Below, one piece after another: positions 1 to 9,741 of a stretch of DNA of 64,000 nucleotides. The position numbers and the translations under genes were made by a program. The notes beneath the pieces were generated by a model that made no database searches, had not been told where the DNA came from, and was given only the letters and a program-made list of their open reading frames with translations. Origin of the DNA: CAWDYA01 sp963806495 (GTDB lineage Bacteria; Acidobacteriota; Polarisedimenticolia; JACPZX01; DASXTC01); the NCBI GenBank assembly GCA_963806495.1, contig CAWDYA010000007.1, positions 62,001 through 126,000 of the forward strand, in the 5' to 3' direction. Every line of letters starts with the position of its first letter. The stretch's first letter is position 1.

Positions 1-1278
1 GTCGTGGGACTGTCGTTCCCCGCGCTGAGAAAGGCGGCCGAGAGGCGCCCGGGGCAATGCTGGTATCCGGCGGGCGACCTCGAGGAGATAGCGCAGGCCG
101 TCCAGAAGACCTACCACTTCCCCGGATACATTCGCCCGATTCTGGCAGGCTATTCTTCGGGCGCCACCGCAGTTTTCGGCGCGCTGGCCCAGGCCCCTGC
201 CGGAGCGTTCGCCGGAGGAATCAGCCTCGGGTTCTGCCCCGATCTGGAGGTGGCACGCCCTCTCTGTCCGCGTGGCGGATGGCGGCCTTCCTACGATGCG
301 CGCAAGCGGGTCAGCCTCCTCCCGCCGCGGCCGGATTTGCCGGCGCGCGCGGACGGCGCACCTCGGTGGAGCCTGCTCCAGGGGAGGGACGACCAGGTGT
401 GTTCTGCCGTCAAGGCGGTCGCTTTCGCGGGGCCTATGCCGGCCGCCCGGGTGATCCTCTTGCCGAAGGTGGGGCATGGCTTTTCGGTGCCGCGCAACTG
501 GGGCGACCAGTACGACCATGCCGTCGATGAGCTGCTCGCGCAATCCCGGCCGGAGACAGCCCCGCCTGGGGAACCGTCCTCCTCCGGGACGGCCATCCTG
601 CCCGAGGGGCTTCAGCGAGGGCTCGATTCGACGGGTCTTCCCCTCGTCGTGCGCTGGCCGGCGGGCGCCGGGAGCGTCCTGATCTTCATCTCGGGTGACG
701 GCGGATGGGCGGAACTGGACGAATCGGTGGCGCGCGCGCTGATGCGACATGGAATCGCGGTGGTCGGATGGAACGCGCTGCGCTACTTCTGGGAGCCGAA
801 GCCTCCCGCGAGATTCCTGGACGATCTCTCGCGCGTCGTGGCGGCCCTGCCCCCCGATGCAGCGTTGTACGCCGGGGGATATTCCTTCGGCGCCGAGGTG
901 ATCCCGACCGCGCTCGTCGGCGCGCCCGAAACGATGCTGGCGCGGATCACCGGTCTCGTGCTGCTGGCACCGGGCCCCTACGCCACCTTCGAGGTCAGCC
1001 CGCTCGACTGGCTCCGTTCCGGGGAATCGCCCACCGACAGATCGGTGGCCCCGGCGCTCACCCGGCTGGCGACACGCCTGGATGTGCTTTGCGTCGAGCC
1101 ACAGCAGGCTGGAGGAACGGGATGCCCTGCGGCGCCGGTGCCGCGGATACGGACGCTTGCGCTGCCTGGGGGCCACCACTTCTCCGGCGACTTCGAGGCG
1201 CTTGCGGCCGGGATCGCCGCGTTCATCGACACAACGGCGGGTCAGGCGCCGCGCAGCTCCGGCTCGAGTCGCGAGTAG
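1..1278 (+). CDS. acvB: AcvB/VirJ family protein, N-terminus outside window
   Basis: This protein has two alpha/beta-hydrolase-like VirJ domains, the arrangement of AcvB. The first contains GYSSGAT (nucleophile-elbow type GxSxG) followed by ISLGFCPDL. The second starts at SGDGGWAELD and carries GYSFGAE and a late GGHHFSGD histidine motif. AcvB of Agrobacterium and Rhizobium is a periplasmic protein linked to virulence or acid tolerance and reported to hydrolyse lysyl-phosphatidylglycerol; the same role here is inferred. The frame is open to base 1 and the usual signal peptide plus the first part of domain one are missing, so the true start lies upstream. The last 37 bases overlap the convergent pyrophosphatase gene. 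Confidence 0.8.
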   Translation, partial: VVGLSFPALRKAAERRPGQCWYPAGDLEEIAQAVQKTYHFPGYIRPILAGYSSGATAVFGALAQAPAGAFAGGISLGFCPDLEVARPLCPRGGWRPSYDARKRVSLLPPRPDLPARADGAPRWSLLQGRDDQVCSAVKAVAFAGPMPAARVILLPKVGHGFSVPRNWGDQYDHAVDELLAQSRPETAPPGEPSSSGTAILPEGLQRGLDSTGLPLVVRWPAGAGSVLIFISGDGGWAELDESVARALMRHGIAVVGWNALRYFWEPKPPARFLDDLSRVVAALPPDAALYAGGYSFGAEVIPTALVGAPETMLARITGLVLLAPGPYATFEVSPLDWLRSGESPTDRSVAPALTRLATRLDVLCVEPQQAGGTGCPAAPVPRIRTLALPGGHHFSGDFEALAAGIAAFIDTTAGQAPRSSGSSRE

Positions 1279-1787
1279 AGGCGGATTGCCTCCTCGAGCA
1301 CGCGGGCGGCCTCCGCCGGTCCCAGGAAATCCTCTACCACGACGCTCTTCTTCTCGAGCGTCTTGTACTCCGTGAAGAACTGCCTGATCTCGCGGGTGAG
1401 ATGGCGCGGCAGCTCCGTGAGGTCGTGGTAGTCGGCGAAGCCGGGGTCGTCCACGTGGATGGCGATCAGCTTGTCATCCTCCTTTCCTTCGTCTTCCATG
1501 CGCATCATTCCTATCGCGCGCGCCCGGATCACCGCCAGCGGCGCCACCGGCTCGCTGTTCAGGACGAGTGCGTCGAGCGGGTCGCCGTCATCGCAGAACG
1601 AGCGCGGGACGAAGCCGTAGTTGGCCGGGTAGACCACCGAGCTGTAGAGGATCCGGTCGACCCGCAGCAGCCCCGAGCTCTTGTCCAGCTCGTACTTGAT
1701 CTTGGATCCCTTCGGGATCTCGATGACGACGTGAAAGATATCCGCCCCGGACTGCACGCGCGCGGGGAGATCGTGCCATGGGTGCAT
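1242..1787 (-). CDS. ppa: Inorganic pyrophosphatase (family I)
   Basis: A soluble family I pyrophosphatase that hydrolyses PPi to two phosphates and so drives biosynthetic reactions. The 181 residues match the bacterial hexameric enzyme: VVIEIPKGSKIKYE near the start, YPANYGFVP, and the metal-binding signature DDGDPLDALVL. I chose the ATG at 1787 because a GAGGAGG Shine-Dalgarno sequence lies just upstream; the frame is open further upstream but that part has no family similarity. It is single and divergent from the receiver-domain gene. Its 3' end overlaps the end of the AcvB gene on the opposite strand. Confidence 0.95.
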   Translation of the reverse strand: MHPWHDLPARVQSGADIFHVVIEIPKGSKIKYELDKSSGLLRVDRILYSSVVYPANYGFVPRSFCDDGDPLDALVLNSEPVAPLAVIRARAIGMMRMEDEGKEDDKLIAIHVDDPGFADYHDLTELPRHLTREIRQFFTEYKTLEKKSVVVEDFLGPAEAARVLEEAIRLYSRLEPELRGA

Positions 1788-1927
1788 CGGCTCCTCCTCG
1801 GTGCATGATAGCGCTTCGGCGCTGGTGGTGAGCGATCGGGGCGGGGTATACAGTGGACGCAGGCCGACGAATTCGCGCGGCCGGGCCCTGGGGGCAGGAT
1901 CACGGGAGGATGCATCGGGAGGCGGAC
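1788..1927. promoter_or_regulatory. Divergent promoter region ppa / receiver gene
   Basis: This 140-base gap separates two divergent genes. On the minus strand a TATCAT hexamer (1805-1810 on the plus strand) sits just before the pyrophosphatase ribosome binding site. On the plus strand TATACA (1847-1852) could be a -10 element for the receiver gene. I see no convincing -35 for either, so both are tentative. Confidence 0.35.
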
Positions 1928-2305
1928 ATGAACGGAAAACCGAGGATCCTCGTCGTGGACGATGAACCGAACCTGTGCCTTCTCTACAAGCAGGCACTGG
2001 AAGGGGAGGGATATCAGGTCGACGCCGTCCTGGACGCGTGGGACGCGTTGCGGCTGCTCGATGAGCGTCCCCCCGATGTCGTGGTCCTGGACGTGAGGAT
2101 GCCGCGAATGGACGGGATCGAGGCGATGGGGCGCATGCTCAGCCGCCGGAGCGACCTTCACGTGATTCTCAACACGGCGTACGGCTCTCACAAGGACGAT
2201 TTCCGTTCCTGGCCGGCCGATGCCTACGTCATAAAGTCCTCGGATCTCGGCCCGTTGAAGACGGCGATCCGAAGCTCCCTGGCGCCGGTGCAGATTCGCG
2301 CCTGA
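1928..2305 (+). CDS. Stand-alone response regulator receiver protein
   Basis: A 125-residue single receiver (REC) domain of CheY/Spo0F type with no output domain. It shows the acidic pair DDE near residues 10-12, the phospho-acceptor Asp in VVLDVRMPRMDG, and the conserved Lys in VIKSSD. The position of the conserved Thr/Ser is taken by LNTAYG. Such proteins relay phosphate from a histidine kinase or act by protein contacts. No kinase is encoded nearby, so the partner is unknown. The ATG at 1928 follows GGGAGGCG; an upstream in-frame start would add sequence without REC similarity. Confidence 0.88.
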   Translation: MNGKPRILVVDDEPNLCLLYKQALEGEGYQVDAVLDAWDALRLLDERPPDVVVLDVRMPRMDGIEAMGRMLSRRSDLHVILNTAYGSHKDDFRSWPADAYVIKSSDLGPLKTAIRSSLAPVQIRA

Positions 2306-2330
2306 CGGTCGGCCGGACCGGACATGCGGA

Positions 2331-5300
2331 CTAGGGACAGGTCGCCCCCGTCCTCGGCGTTCCCGAGGAGGCGGCGCCGAGGCTGCCGCCGCAGGCGTTT
2401 CGTGCCCGGACCAGGTAGTAGAAAATCACCGCCGGGTCGTCCGAATCCTGCAGTGACAGGCCCGGGCCGCCCGAGAGCGCGCACGCCGCCGTGGTGAAGT
2501 CCGGGGAGCCGTCGCCGCGCAGCACGTCGTACACTTCCCCTGTCGAAGCACCCGGCGAGGCGGGTGCGCTCCAGGAGAGCGTGGTCGGCGCGCCTGCGTC
2601 GAGGGTGAGATCCAGCGCTTCGGACGAAGGCGCCCAGAGCGTGCCGTCGGCGGGCGCGCAGTCGATCGTGTCGTAGACGCCGTCGGTGTCCGCATCGCAG
2701 GTTCCATCGTGCCCGGACAGGGTCGCGAATGGCAGGTTGATGATGTTGGCGAACGCGAGGTCGTCGATCTCCCAGCCGGTCGCCCCCACGCTGATATCCG
2801 TTCCGATCCTGAACCGCACGCGAACGCTCTGGCCCTGGTAGGCCGTTCCCAGGTTCACCGTGACGGCCGTGAAACCGGGGTATCCCGGGCTCTGACCCGT
2901 GAAGGCGTTGCGGCCCTCGATCGGATTCAGCCCTCCCACCTCGAGCGAGCCGGTGTAGCCGGGCGAGGCGGATCCCCCGATGTCGCTCCAGGGGCCGTTA
3001 TCGACGCTGATCTCGATCACGCCGCCGTCGTAGTCGCTCCCGGCCGATGACTCGAACACGTACCGGTGGTTGAAGGTGAACGAGAAGCTCCCGGTGGGGG
3101 CGACGCTCAGCGGCGGGGATACGAGGTACTGGTCGGAGGAGGCGCCGGTGTCGGCTCCGTACCAGTCATGGGACAGCGGCGACAGCTCGACCCGCTGCCA
3201 GGGCATGGAGACATCGAGGCTGGGGTTGTTGCCGGGCGTCCAGGCAGTCGAGGTCGCCTCGACATCGTCGGTGGCCGATTGTGCCGTCTGTTCGTCCGCG
3301 TTGACGCGGAACCCGGTCGTGGCGACGCGCGGGCCCGGCACGAGCAGGCCCGGGTCGTCGTACGTGATCGAGAACTCGCGGAGCTGGATACCCGAGAGTC
3401 CATTCAGGGAGACCTCGACCGATCCGGTCGTCGTGCCCGACGCGGCCGCCGGGGGAAGGCTGATCGTGTTGCCCGCGGGGAACGAAACGCCGGGATCGGA
3501 CGATGTCACGGTGGCGGTCGTGGACGTCAGGGAAGAGCTGCTGGTATTGAGCAGCGTGAAGGTGAGATGCCCCGTCTCGCCGTCATCGAGGATGCCGTCG
3601 GGCTGGCACAGCGTGGACACATCGTCGACGAGCGTGGCGTCGGAAAGGACCAGGTCGTCACCGGCCAGATAGCTCTCCACGACCCCGACGTTGTCCGTCG
3701 AGAAGCGGTTCGGCGCGATCGCGCCGATGCCGGCGCCGCGTTTCGCGAACGCCTGGTTCAACAGCGCGCGGTCGACGGGGTCGTTCGCACCCGCCGCCGC
3801 GAGCAGCGCGTCGCGCGCTTCGAGGAGGGTGGGGCTCACCGGGGTCAGCTTGTACGCCGCCACGAGGTAGTCCTTCATGCGGTCCTGCGCCTGCTGGAAG
3901 GTAAGCCGCGGCGACGGGCCGACCGTGTCCCGCAGCAGCGCGGCGTAGCACTCCCACAGCATCGTGGCCCAGACCTCTCCGGTGTTGTGCACCTCGCTGT
4001 TAGACGAGCCGTCGGCGCCGAAGGCGATGGGCGCTGTGGTGGGCAGCGGGACCCCGTCGGAAATGTGCTTGAAGGTCAGAGGATCCCTGGTCAGGTCGGT
4101 GGAGTACGGGACGCGGCGGATGCCGTAGTAGTAGCCCTGGTTGGCCCCGCCGCTGCTGACGTATCCCGCCAGACCGTACGTCCCCTGATAGCTCTCGTTT
4201 CCGGTCACGAGCGCGTCCTCGGGCCGGACGGTCATCAGGAGGGCATGGAAGTCGGACCATCCCTCACCGAGCCCGCCGGCCATGTTCGTGTTCAGCCCGC
4301 TTCCGTTGCCGATGAGGCGGTTGCTGATGTAGTGGCCCCACTCGTGGGCGACGATCTGGTTGTCGATCGTGCCGTCCCGGTCGATCGCCGACTCCCGGAG
4401 GAGGTTGGCGTTCACGCCTCCGGCCAGCTCGGGCTTGATGATGTTGCCGTCATCGATGCTGATCATCAGGCTGGGGATCGTGATCGTGGCGTCGGTCCCG
4501 CCCATGGTGATGACGCCGGTGGTGTTGTTGGCGATGATGACGCCCGCGGCGCCCGCGTTCTGGGCGTTCTTCACCTTGGAGACGAAGGTGCAGGAGCCGC
4601 GGTCGATCAGGGCGATCTTTCCGGCGAGCGCGCCGGCATTGACGAACGGGGTTTCGCAGCCGTCTGTCACGACGCCCACGCCGTCATCTACAAGGACCAG
4701 ATCGGCCGTGAGGTCGAAAACGGCCGGCCCGAAGGCGGCCAGGCCGGTCGTGTACGTGCCCGCGATCGAGGGCGGTGTGTTGACGGTGACCTGGTTCAGA
4801 CCGTTTCCGTCGAACACGTACATCTGCATGCGCGGCCTCCCGCCGTCCGCCGGCGTGCTCATGTCGGCGTTGTTCCGCCCCGAATAGTCCTGGGCTTCGG
4901 CCCGGATGCTGTCGTTGCCGATCCCTCCTCGGCCGTAGTTGTTGGTCTGCGCGTTGCGTGACACCTCGTCGAATCCCGAGTCGTAGTACCAGTCGTGAAA
5001 GAAATTGTTGGCATAGAACAGCTGGGTGACGGCGGCCATCTCCTGCGTCTGGCTGACCTGGGGAGCAAGAGCCGTGTCGTAGGTCCGGTCGAAGGTCCGG
5101 GTCGCGGTGGTCGAGGCGCGCAGATCGCCCGCGCCGAAACCGTCGGGCGACGACAGATCGGCGTAGGCATCCACGTTGTTACCGGTGGTGACGGTCGCCG
5201 TCGGCGCCAGCCAGGGGTCGTTGGTGCTGATCGGCCCGTTCTGCAGCGTGAGCAGCACCGGCGGGAGGAGCGGCGCCTGGTACCCGTCGGGCATCCCCGT

Positions 5301-6262
5301 CGGGTGGGGCGTCGGGTCGTTGCCCTGCGGCCCGTCCGTGGGGAGGTGGTCGCCGGCCGGATCGGCCCAGACACGGTAGGTGAAGGTGTCCGAAGCGGTC
5401 ATGTCGTGGCAGTACAGCAGACGGCCGTCGGCCGCGGAGATGACGTATGCATACGTCATCGCGCCGGTCGAACCGGAAGGCCCGCCGATCAGCTCGAGGT
5501 ACCAGGCCGGCTCGTAGCGATCCGGCAGGTGGAACAGCAGCCGCTTCGCGCGGATCGGCTCGATGGCGATCCCGGCGCCGGAGGCGACGGCCGGGTCAAT
5601 CTCGTAGCTGACGTACCCGCCGGGCGAGGCGCCCTTGCGGACGAAAGCGGAGCCGGCGACGTTGACGTCCAGCAGGTCGGCTGCGGCGAGTGCTATCGCG
5701 TCCGAGGCGGAGACGTCGAACCGGAAGGGACGTCCGGCGGCCGCGGGGCCCGCGGCTCCGGTCAGGAACCCGGACAGGGCGATCACGTCATGGCCGCGGT
5801 CCATCGCCAGCCGGAATCTCGTCTCGGAACACATCGAGACCGTCGATCCGCTGCGTGAACGTGGCGATGATCGCGCCCCGTCCCGTGTCGTGGACCGGGC
5901 CGGCGACGGCGGATTGCACGTCGGATGCCTCGAGCCCGTAGAGCGGGGCGAAGTCCGCGAGATGACGGCGCGCGGCCTGAGCGGAGGGGACGCCGGACAG
6001 GACCGCCGCGGGCATTCCCTTGCCGGGCCTTCGTGCCCAGACGAAGGTCGGCACGCCGAACACGTCGTCGAAGCGTGTCTCGCTGCCGGGCTTCACCAGA
6101 TTCCGAGCCGCCGATCGAAAGGTTGCCCGAATCGGGCATCCGCCGCTTTCCCGAGGCGACGGCGTCGTAATCGGGCGGCTTCGCCGCGAAGACGAGCGAG
6201 CCCATGAGCGAAGCGAGCAGGAAAGCCTGAAGGAGGCGGGTCGGGCGGGCTGGCGATGTCAT
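2331..6262 (-). CDS. M36 (fungalysin) zinc metallopeptidase, two frameshifts
   Basis: A large secreted metallopeptidase. In order: a signal peptide (start 6262, cleavage likely after LVFAA), an FTP propeptide (about 5815-6100), an M36 catalytic domain with the zinc motif HEWGH (about 4330-4350) and third ligand in GEGWSDFHA, a PA-type insert (GSCTFVSKVKNAQNAGAAG), beta-rich C-terminal domains, one DADTDGVYD calcium-type repeat and a fibronectin-like end finishing in Cys-Pro. Fungalysins degrade extracellular protein. Two single-base shifts break the frame: about 6105 (extra G in TCGGAATC, minus strand) and about 5811 (extra C in ATTCCGG). Removing each base restores a continuous M36 precursor, so a sequencing error or very recent mutation is likelier than decay. 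Confidence 0.85.
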
Positions 6263-6652
6263 CTGGAGAACCCTCTCGCGGGAGCTGTGGTAAAAAATGA
6301 ACAAAAATGAACGTCGGGGGCCGGGCGCGCAAGACACCTAACGATACCATCAGATCGCCTCATCGACCACGACAAGGCTCGGCCGAGAGGGATTTCACCC
6401 ATCCCGGGCGCCGCAGGGCGCAATCCTCCGCCCGGCGCTCCGAAACGAGGGGCTCCTTCGAGGTTTCCGCGCGGCACATCACTTGCTTCACTCGGGGGCA
6501 GGAGCGCGTCCGGGAGGGTGAGATCCGTCCGGCGACAGGCTCATCCTCCAGCCGCCCGCAGCCCCGTGCTCCCGGCGGGCACGGCCGGGCCATCAACCCG
6601 GAAGCCCGCGCCCGCCACGGGTCGGACGGCTTTGATCCCAGAGGAGGTCAAG
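6263..6652. other. Intergenic region with AT-rich direct repeat
   Basis: This 390-base gap lies between the divergent M36 peptidase and cytochrome c genes. It holds a short AT-rich island at 6291-6313 in which AAAAATGAAC is directly repeated, unusual in such GC-rich DNA and placed in the leader of the peptidase gene. I find no gene, RNA or clear promoter in the remainder; the cytochrome c ribosome binding site GAGGAGG is at the right edge. Confidence 0.4.
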
Positions 6653-7087
6653 ATGCGAGGACTCCGGGTTTCCCTGTGCGCGGGGCTGGTTCTTGCCTGG
6701 CTCGTCGGGATCGGGGTGGTGATCGGTGCCGGGGCGTCCATGCCCGAAGGATGGCGCTTCACGTTGCCGGCGGGAGATGCGGTCGCCGGGGAGAAGGCGT
6801 TCGATAGGATGAAATGCTGGTCCTGCCACGAAGTCAGCGGCCGGCATTTCGGCAAGCTGTCGGACAACCCGGGCGAGGCCGGCCCGAAGCTCACGCGTGA
6901 CCATGCGCGGCTTCCGCGTGAGTACATCGCGGAGTCGATCCTCAACACGGACGAGTTCCTCGCGCACGGCAACTACCAGATGAGCTACCGGGCCCCGGAC
7001 GGCACCTCCCGCATGGCGCACTACCAGGAGGTCATGACCCTGCAGGAGCTGATCGACATCGTGGAGTTCGTCCGCAGCATTCACTGA
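6653..7087 (+). CDS. Small exported c-type cytochrome
   Basis: A 144-residue protein with an uncleaved or cleavable N-terminal hydrophobic helix (about residues 5-28) and one haem-binding motif CWSCH. A methionine in YQMSYRAPDG (about residue 109) is a candidate distal axial ligand. The fold is class I cytochrome c, so it should carry single electrons in the periplasm or at the outer face of the inner membrane. The ATG at 6653 is preceded by GAGGAGG. It lies 120 bases before the GAPDH pair on the same strand; a functional link is not evident. Confidence 0.85.
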   Translation: MRGLRVSLCAGLVLAWLVGIGVVIGAGASMPEGWRFTLPAGDAVAGEKAFDRMKCWSCHEVSGRHFGKLSDNPGEAGPKLTRDHARLPREYIAESILNTDEFLAHGNYQMSYRAPDGTSRMAHYQEVMTLQELIDIVEFVRSIH

Positions 7088-7207
7088 GCAGGATGGCGGC
7101 AGCCCTCGCGATCGAATACTGTGATCCTGTAGCCGGCAGGACGTGCGGGCGCTCGTGCGTTTCGGGCCGGATCTCGTCGATCGGAATCGGAAAGGAGACC
7201 CCTGACG

Positions 7208-8233
7208 ATGGCTATCCGCGTCGCCCTGATGGGCTTCGGCCGCATAGGAAAGAACATCTTCCGCCTGGTTTGGGAGCGTGAGGACATCCAGATCGTGGCC
7301 ATCAGCGATCTGGGAGACCCCGAGTCGATCGCCTATCTGCTGGAATTCGACACAATCTACGGCCGGTTCCCGGGAGAGGTGAAGCTCGAGGGACGGTATC
7401 TCCGGGCGGGCCGCCAGAGGGCCCGTCTGCTCAAGGGGACGCGGCCCGAGGACATGCCCTGGGACGCCTATGACATCGATGTCGTGGTGGAGGCGACGCA
7501 CGCGTACAGACGCCGCGCCGACCTGCAGGGGCACATCGATTCCGGCGCCTGCCGCGTGATCCTCTCCACGCCCGCGCTCGATGCGATCGACAGGACGATC
7601 GTCCACGGCGTGAACCACGAGACCCTCGTCCCCGAGGACAGGATCATCTCCTGCGCGAGCGCGACGACGCACGTGCTGGGCCTGATGCTGAAGATCCTCG
7701 ACGAGGCGGCCGGTGTGAAGCGGGCCATGATGACATCGGTTCACGCCTATACGAGCGATCAGAAGCTCTCCGATGCGGTCGCCAGGAATCTGCGGCGGAG
7801 CCGGAGCGCCGCGGAGAACCTGATCCCGAACTGGTCCTGGTCTCCCACGGTGGTCGGGGAGCTCCTGCCGCACCTCAAGGGGAAGATCGATGGGATGGCG
7901 ATCAACGTCCCGGTGCCCAACGGCTCGAACCTCGATCTTGCGGTGCAGCTCGAGAAGGAGCTCTCGGCTGACGAGGTGAACGCCGTCGTGAGCAAGGCGG
8001 CCGCCGGGAGGTACGCCAGGTGGCTCGCGTACGCCGATGAGCCGCTCGTGAGCAGCGACGTGATCGGCGACCCGCACAGCGCCGTTCACGACTCACTAGC
8101 GACGATCGCGATGAAGGGCGGGCTCGTCAAGACGGTGAGCTGGTACGACAACGGCTGGGGATACTCCGCACGCATCGTCGAGACGCTCGAGGCGCTCTCG
8201 CGCTTCGGCGGCAGGAAGGAGGTGGCCGCATGA
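7208..8233 (+). CDS. GAPDH-like protein lacking catalytic cysteine
   Basis: A full-length (341 residues) type I GAPDH paralogue with an intact Rossmann motif (GFGRIGKNIF) and C-terminal WYDNGWGYS, but a ruined active site. The SNASCTTNC block is replaced by SCASATTHV, so the catalytic Cys is Ala152 and the second Cys is Val. The phosphate-binding Arg of AxRVP is Asn233 (AINVP). The general-base His179 (TSVHAYT) is retained. The frame is clean and motifs around the changes are well conserved, so this is not a frameshift effect. The stop overlaps the start of the canonical GAPDH gene (ATGA), implying translational coupling. A regulatory or structural subunit in a mixed tetramer is my inference; catalysis of the normal reaction is very unlikely. 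Confidence 0.85.
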   Translation: MAIRVALMGFGRIGKNIFRLVWEREDIQIVAISDLGDPESIAYLLEFDTIYGRFPGEVKLEGRYLRAGRQRARLLKGTRPEDMPWDAYDIDVVVEATHAYRRRADLQGHIDSGACRVILSTPALDAIDRTIVHGVNHETLVPEDRIISCASATTHVLGLMLKILDEAAGVKRAMMTSVHAYTSDQKLSDAVARNLRRSRSAAENLIPNWSWSPTVVGELLPHLKGKIDGMAINVPVPNGSNLDLAVQLEKELSADEVNAVVSKAAAGRYARWLAYADEPLVSSDVIGDPHSAVHDSLATIAMKGGLVKTVSWYDNGWGYSARIVETLEALSRFGGRKEVAA

Positions 8234-9228
8234 GGATCGCAATCAACGGATTCGGCCGCATCGGCCGCAGCGTGTTCCGCATCCTCAACGGTGCCGAAGG
8301 CATGGATGTCGTGGCGATCAACGATATCTCGGACAACCAGGCTCTGGCCTACCTGCTCCGGCACGACACCGTCATGGGCCGGTTCCCGGACAAGGTCGAG
8401 ACGAAGGGGGACACCCTCACGACCAGCAGCCAGAAGGTGAAGATGACCGAGGTGGCGAACCCCGCCGAAGCGCCCTGGAAGGAGCTGGGAGCCGATTTCG
8501 TCATCGAGGCCACCGGCCGGTTCCGCAAGCGCGCACAGATCGAGCAGCATCTCGCGGCCGGCGCGAAGAAGGTGATCCTGACGGTGCCCGCCAAGGACGA
8601 GATCGATTTCACCGTGGTGCTCGGGGTCAACGAGGACCAGCTCCAGCCCGCTCACAGGATCGTGTCGAACGCGAGCTGCACCACCAACTGCCTGGCTCCG
8701 CTGGCGAAGATCCTCAACGACGCTTTCGGCATCCAGAGCGGGGTGATGACCACGGTGCATGCGTATACCAACGACCAGAGGCTCGCGGACGTGCCCCATA
8801 GTGACTGGCGCCGCAGCCGTGCCGCCGCGGAGAACATCATCCCGACCACCACCGGCGCCGCTCGCGCGGTGGGGCGGGTTCTCCCCGAGCTGGCCGGGAA
8901 GCTGGACGGGATGGCGATGCGCGTCCCGATCCCCGACGGCTCGATCGTTGATCTGGTCGCCGTGGTCGAGCGCAGCGTGACCACGAAAGAGGTGAACGCG
9001 GCGGTGCGTGAGGCGTCCCATTCCAGGCGGATGGAGCCGATACTCCTTTACTCGGAGGCGCCGATCGTCTCGAGCGACATCGTCGGCGATCCCCACTCGT
9101 CGATCTTCGACGCTCCGTTCACGCGCGTGGTGGACGGGCACTTCGTCAAGACCATGGCCTGGTACGACAACGAGTGGGGCTACTCGAACCGCGTGGTGGA
9201 TCTGCTCAGGCTCATGGGCGGGTTCTAG
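8230..9228 (+). CDS. gap: Glyceraldehyde-3-phosphate dehydrogenase, type I
   Basis: The canonical glycolytic/gluconeogenic enzyme converting glyceraldehyde 3-phosphate, NAD+ and phosphate to 1,3-bisphosphoglycerate in the cytoplasm. Its 332 residues include the nucleotide-binding GFGRIGRSVF, catalytic Cys150 in SNASCTTNCLAPL, His177 in TTVHAYT, Arg231 in AMRVP and WYDNEWGYSNRV near the end. INDISD after the second strand supports NAD rather than NADP preference. It starts within the stop of the inactive paralogue by a four-base ATGA overlap, so the two should be made in a fixed ratio. Phosphoglycerate kinase is not adjacent. Confidence 0.96.
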   Translation: MRIAINGFGRIGRSVFRILNGAEGMDVVAINDISDNQALAYLLRHDTVMGRFPDKVETKGDTLTTSSQKVKMTEVANPAEAPWKELGADFVIEATGRFRKRAQIEQHLAAGAKKVILTVPAKDEIDFTVVLGVNEDQLQPAHRIVSNASCTTNCLAPLAKILNDAFGIQSGVMTTVHAYTNDQRLADVPHSDWRRSRAAAENIIPTTTGAARAVGRVLPELAGKLDGMAMRVPIPDGSIVDLVAVVERSVTTKEVNAAVREASHSRRMEPILLYSEAPIVSSDIVGDPHSSIFDAPFTRVVDGHFVKTMAWYDNEWGYSNRVVDLLRLMGGF

Positions 9229-9644
9229 AGCCTCGGCAGGCTCCAGATGAACCGGGCAAGCCAAATCATGGGCGGGTCGGGCATGTCTTCCGCCGCCTCG
9301 TCCATGGCGCGCACTTCGTCGCGGATCCGGTCGATCTCATGGGTGTCGAGCCAGAACCCCGAGCAAGTGGGGCAGTAGTCGAGGATGATGTTGGTGTAGA
9401 TGTTGAACTCCACCTTCTTCATCGTCGTCCCGTCCTGTGGGCAGACGGCCGGGCCGAAGCCGTCGGCGTGCTCGAACGAGTCCAGGCTGACGGTGGAGTA
9501 CTCCGAATCGCCTTCCTTCTCCCCGGCGATCCGGTTCAACTCGCCCCGGCCGAGGAACATCCCGCCGCAGCAATCGCACATCCGTGTGGTAATCCCGTCG
9601 ACGTCGTGCGACGTCAGGTCGTTGCCGTCTCTCGGGCATTTCAT
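9225..9644 (-). CDS. Double zf-TFIIB zinc-ribbon protein
   Basis: A 139-residue protein with two zinc ribbons of the TFIIB-type family found in small bacterial proteins of unknown role. Ribbon one has CPRDG and CDCCGGMFL, ribbon two has CPQDG and YCPTCSGFWLD. The conserved GxxLxxxE/H element after each ribbon is visible (GRGELNRI, DTHEIDRI). The rest is acidic and helical. I chose the start at 9644 because it places the first CxxD motif at the N-terminus, as usual in the family. It is convergent with gap, overlapping by four bases. Function unknown; nucleic-acid or metal binding is only suggested. Confidence 0.8.
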   Translation of the reverse strand: MKCPRDGNDLTSHDVDGITTRMCDCCGGMFLGRGELNRIAGEKEGDSEYSTVSLDSFEHADGFGPAVCPQDGTTMKKVEFNIYTNIILDYCPTCSGFWLDTHEIDRIRDEVRAMDEAAEDMPDPPMIWLARFIWSLPRL

Positions 9645-9709
9645 GGCGTGCCTCCGTGGGGCGGATCCTGCGGCCGGGCGGGGGGCGCCGGCCGGAGCCC
9701 GCTTCATTG

Positions 9710-9715
9710 TATAGT
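9710..9715 (+). promoter_or_regulatory. Candidate -10 element for amidohydrolase
   Basis: TATAGT lies 26 bases before the ATG of the following gene, which has a strong GGGGAGGAG ribosome binding site. No convincing -35 is seen. Confidence 0.35.
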
Positions 9716-9741
9716 GTGAGTCTCTCGTTCGGGGAGGAGAC

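Noticed and set aside
1788..1997. Longer N-terminus for the pyrophosphatase
   Set aside because: No family similarity upstream of 1787, and a strong Shine-Dalgarno precedes that ATG.
7208..8233. Erythrose-4-phosphate dehydrogenase or phosphorylating-type switch for the first GAPDH-like gene
   Set aside because: Those enzymes also need the catalytic Cys, which is Ala here.
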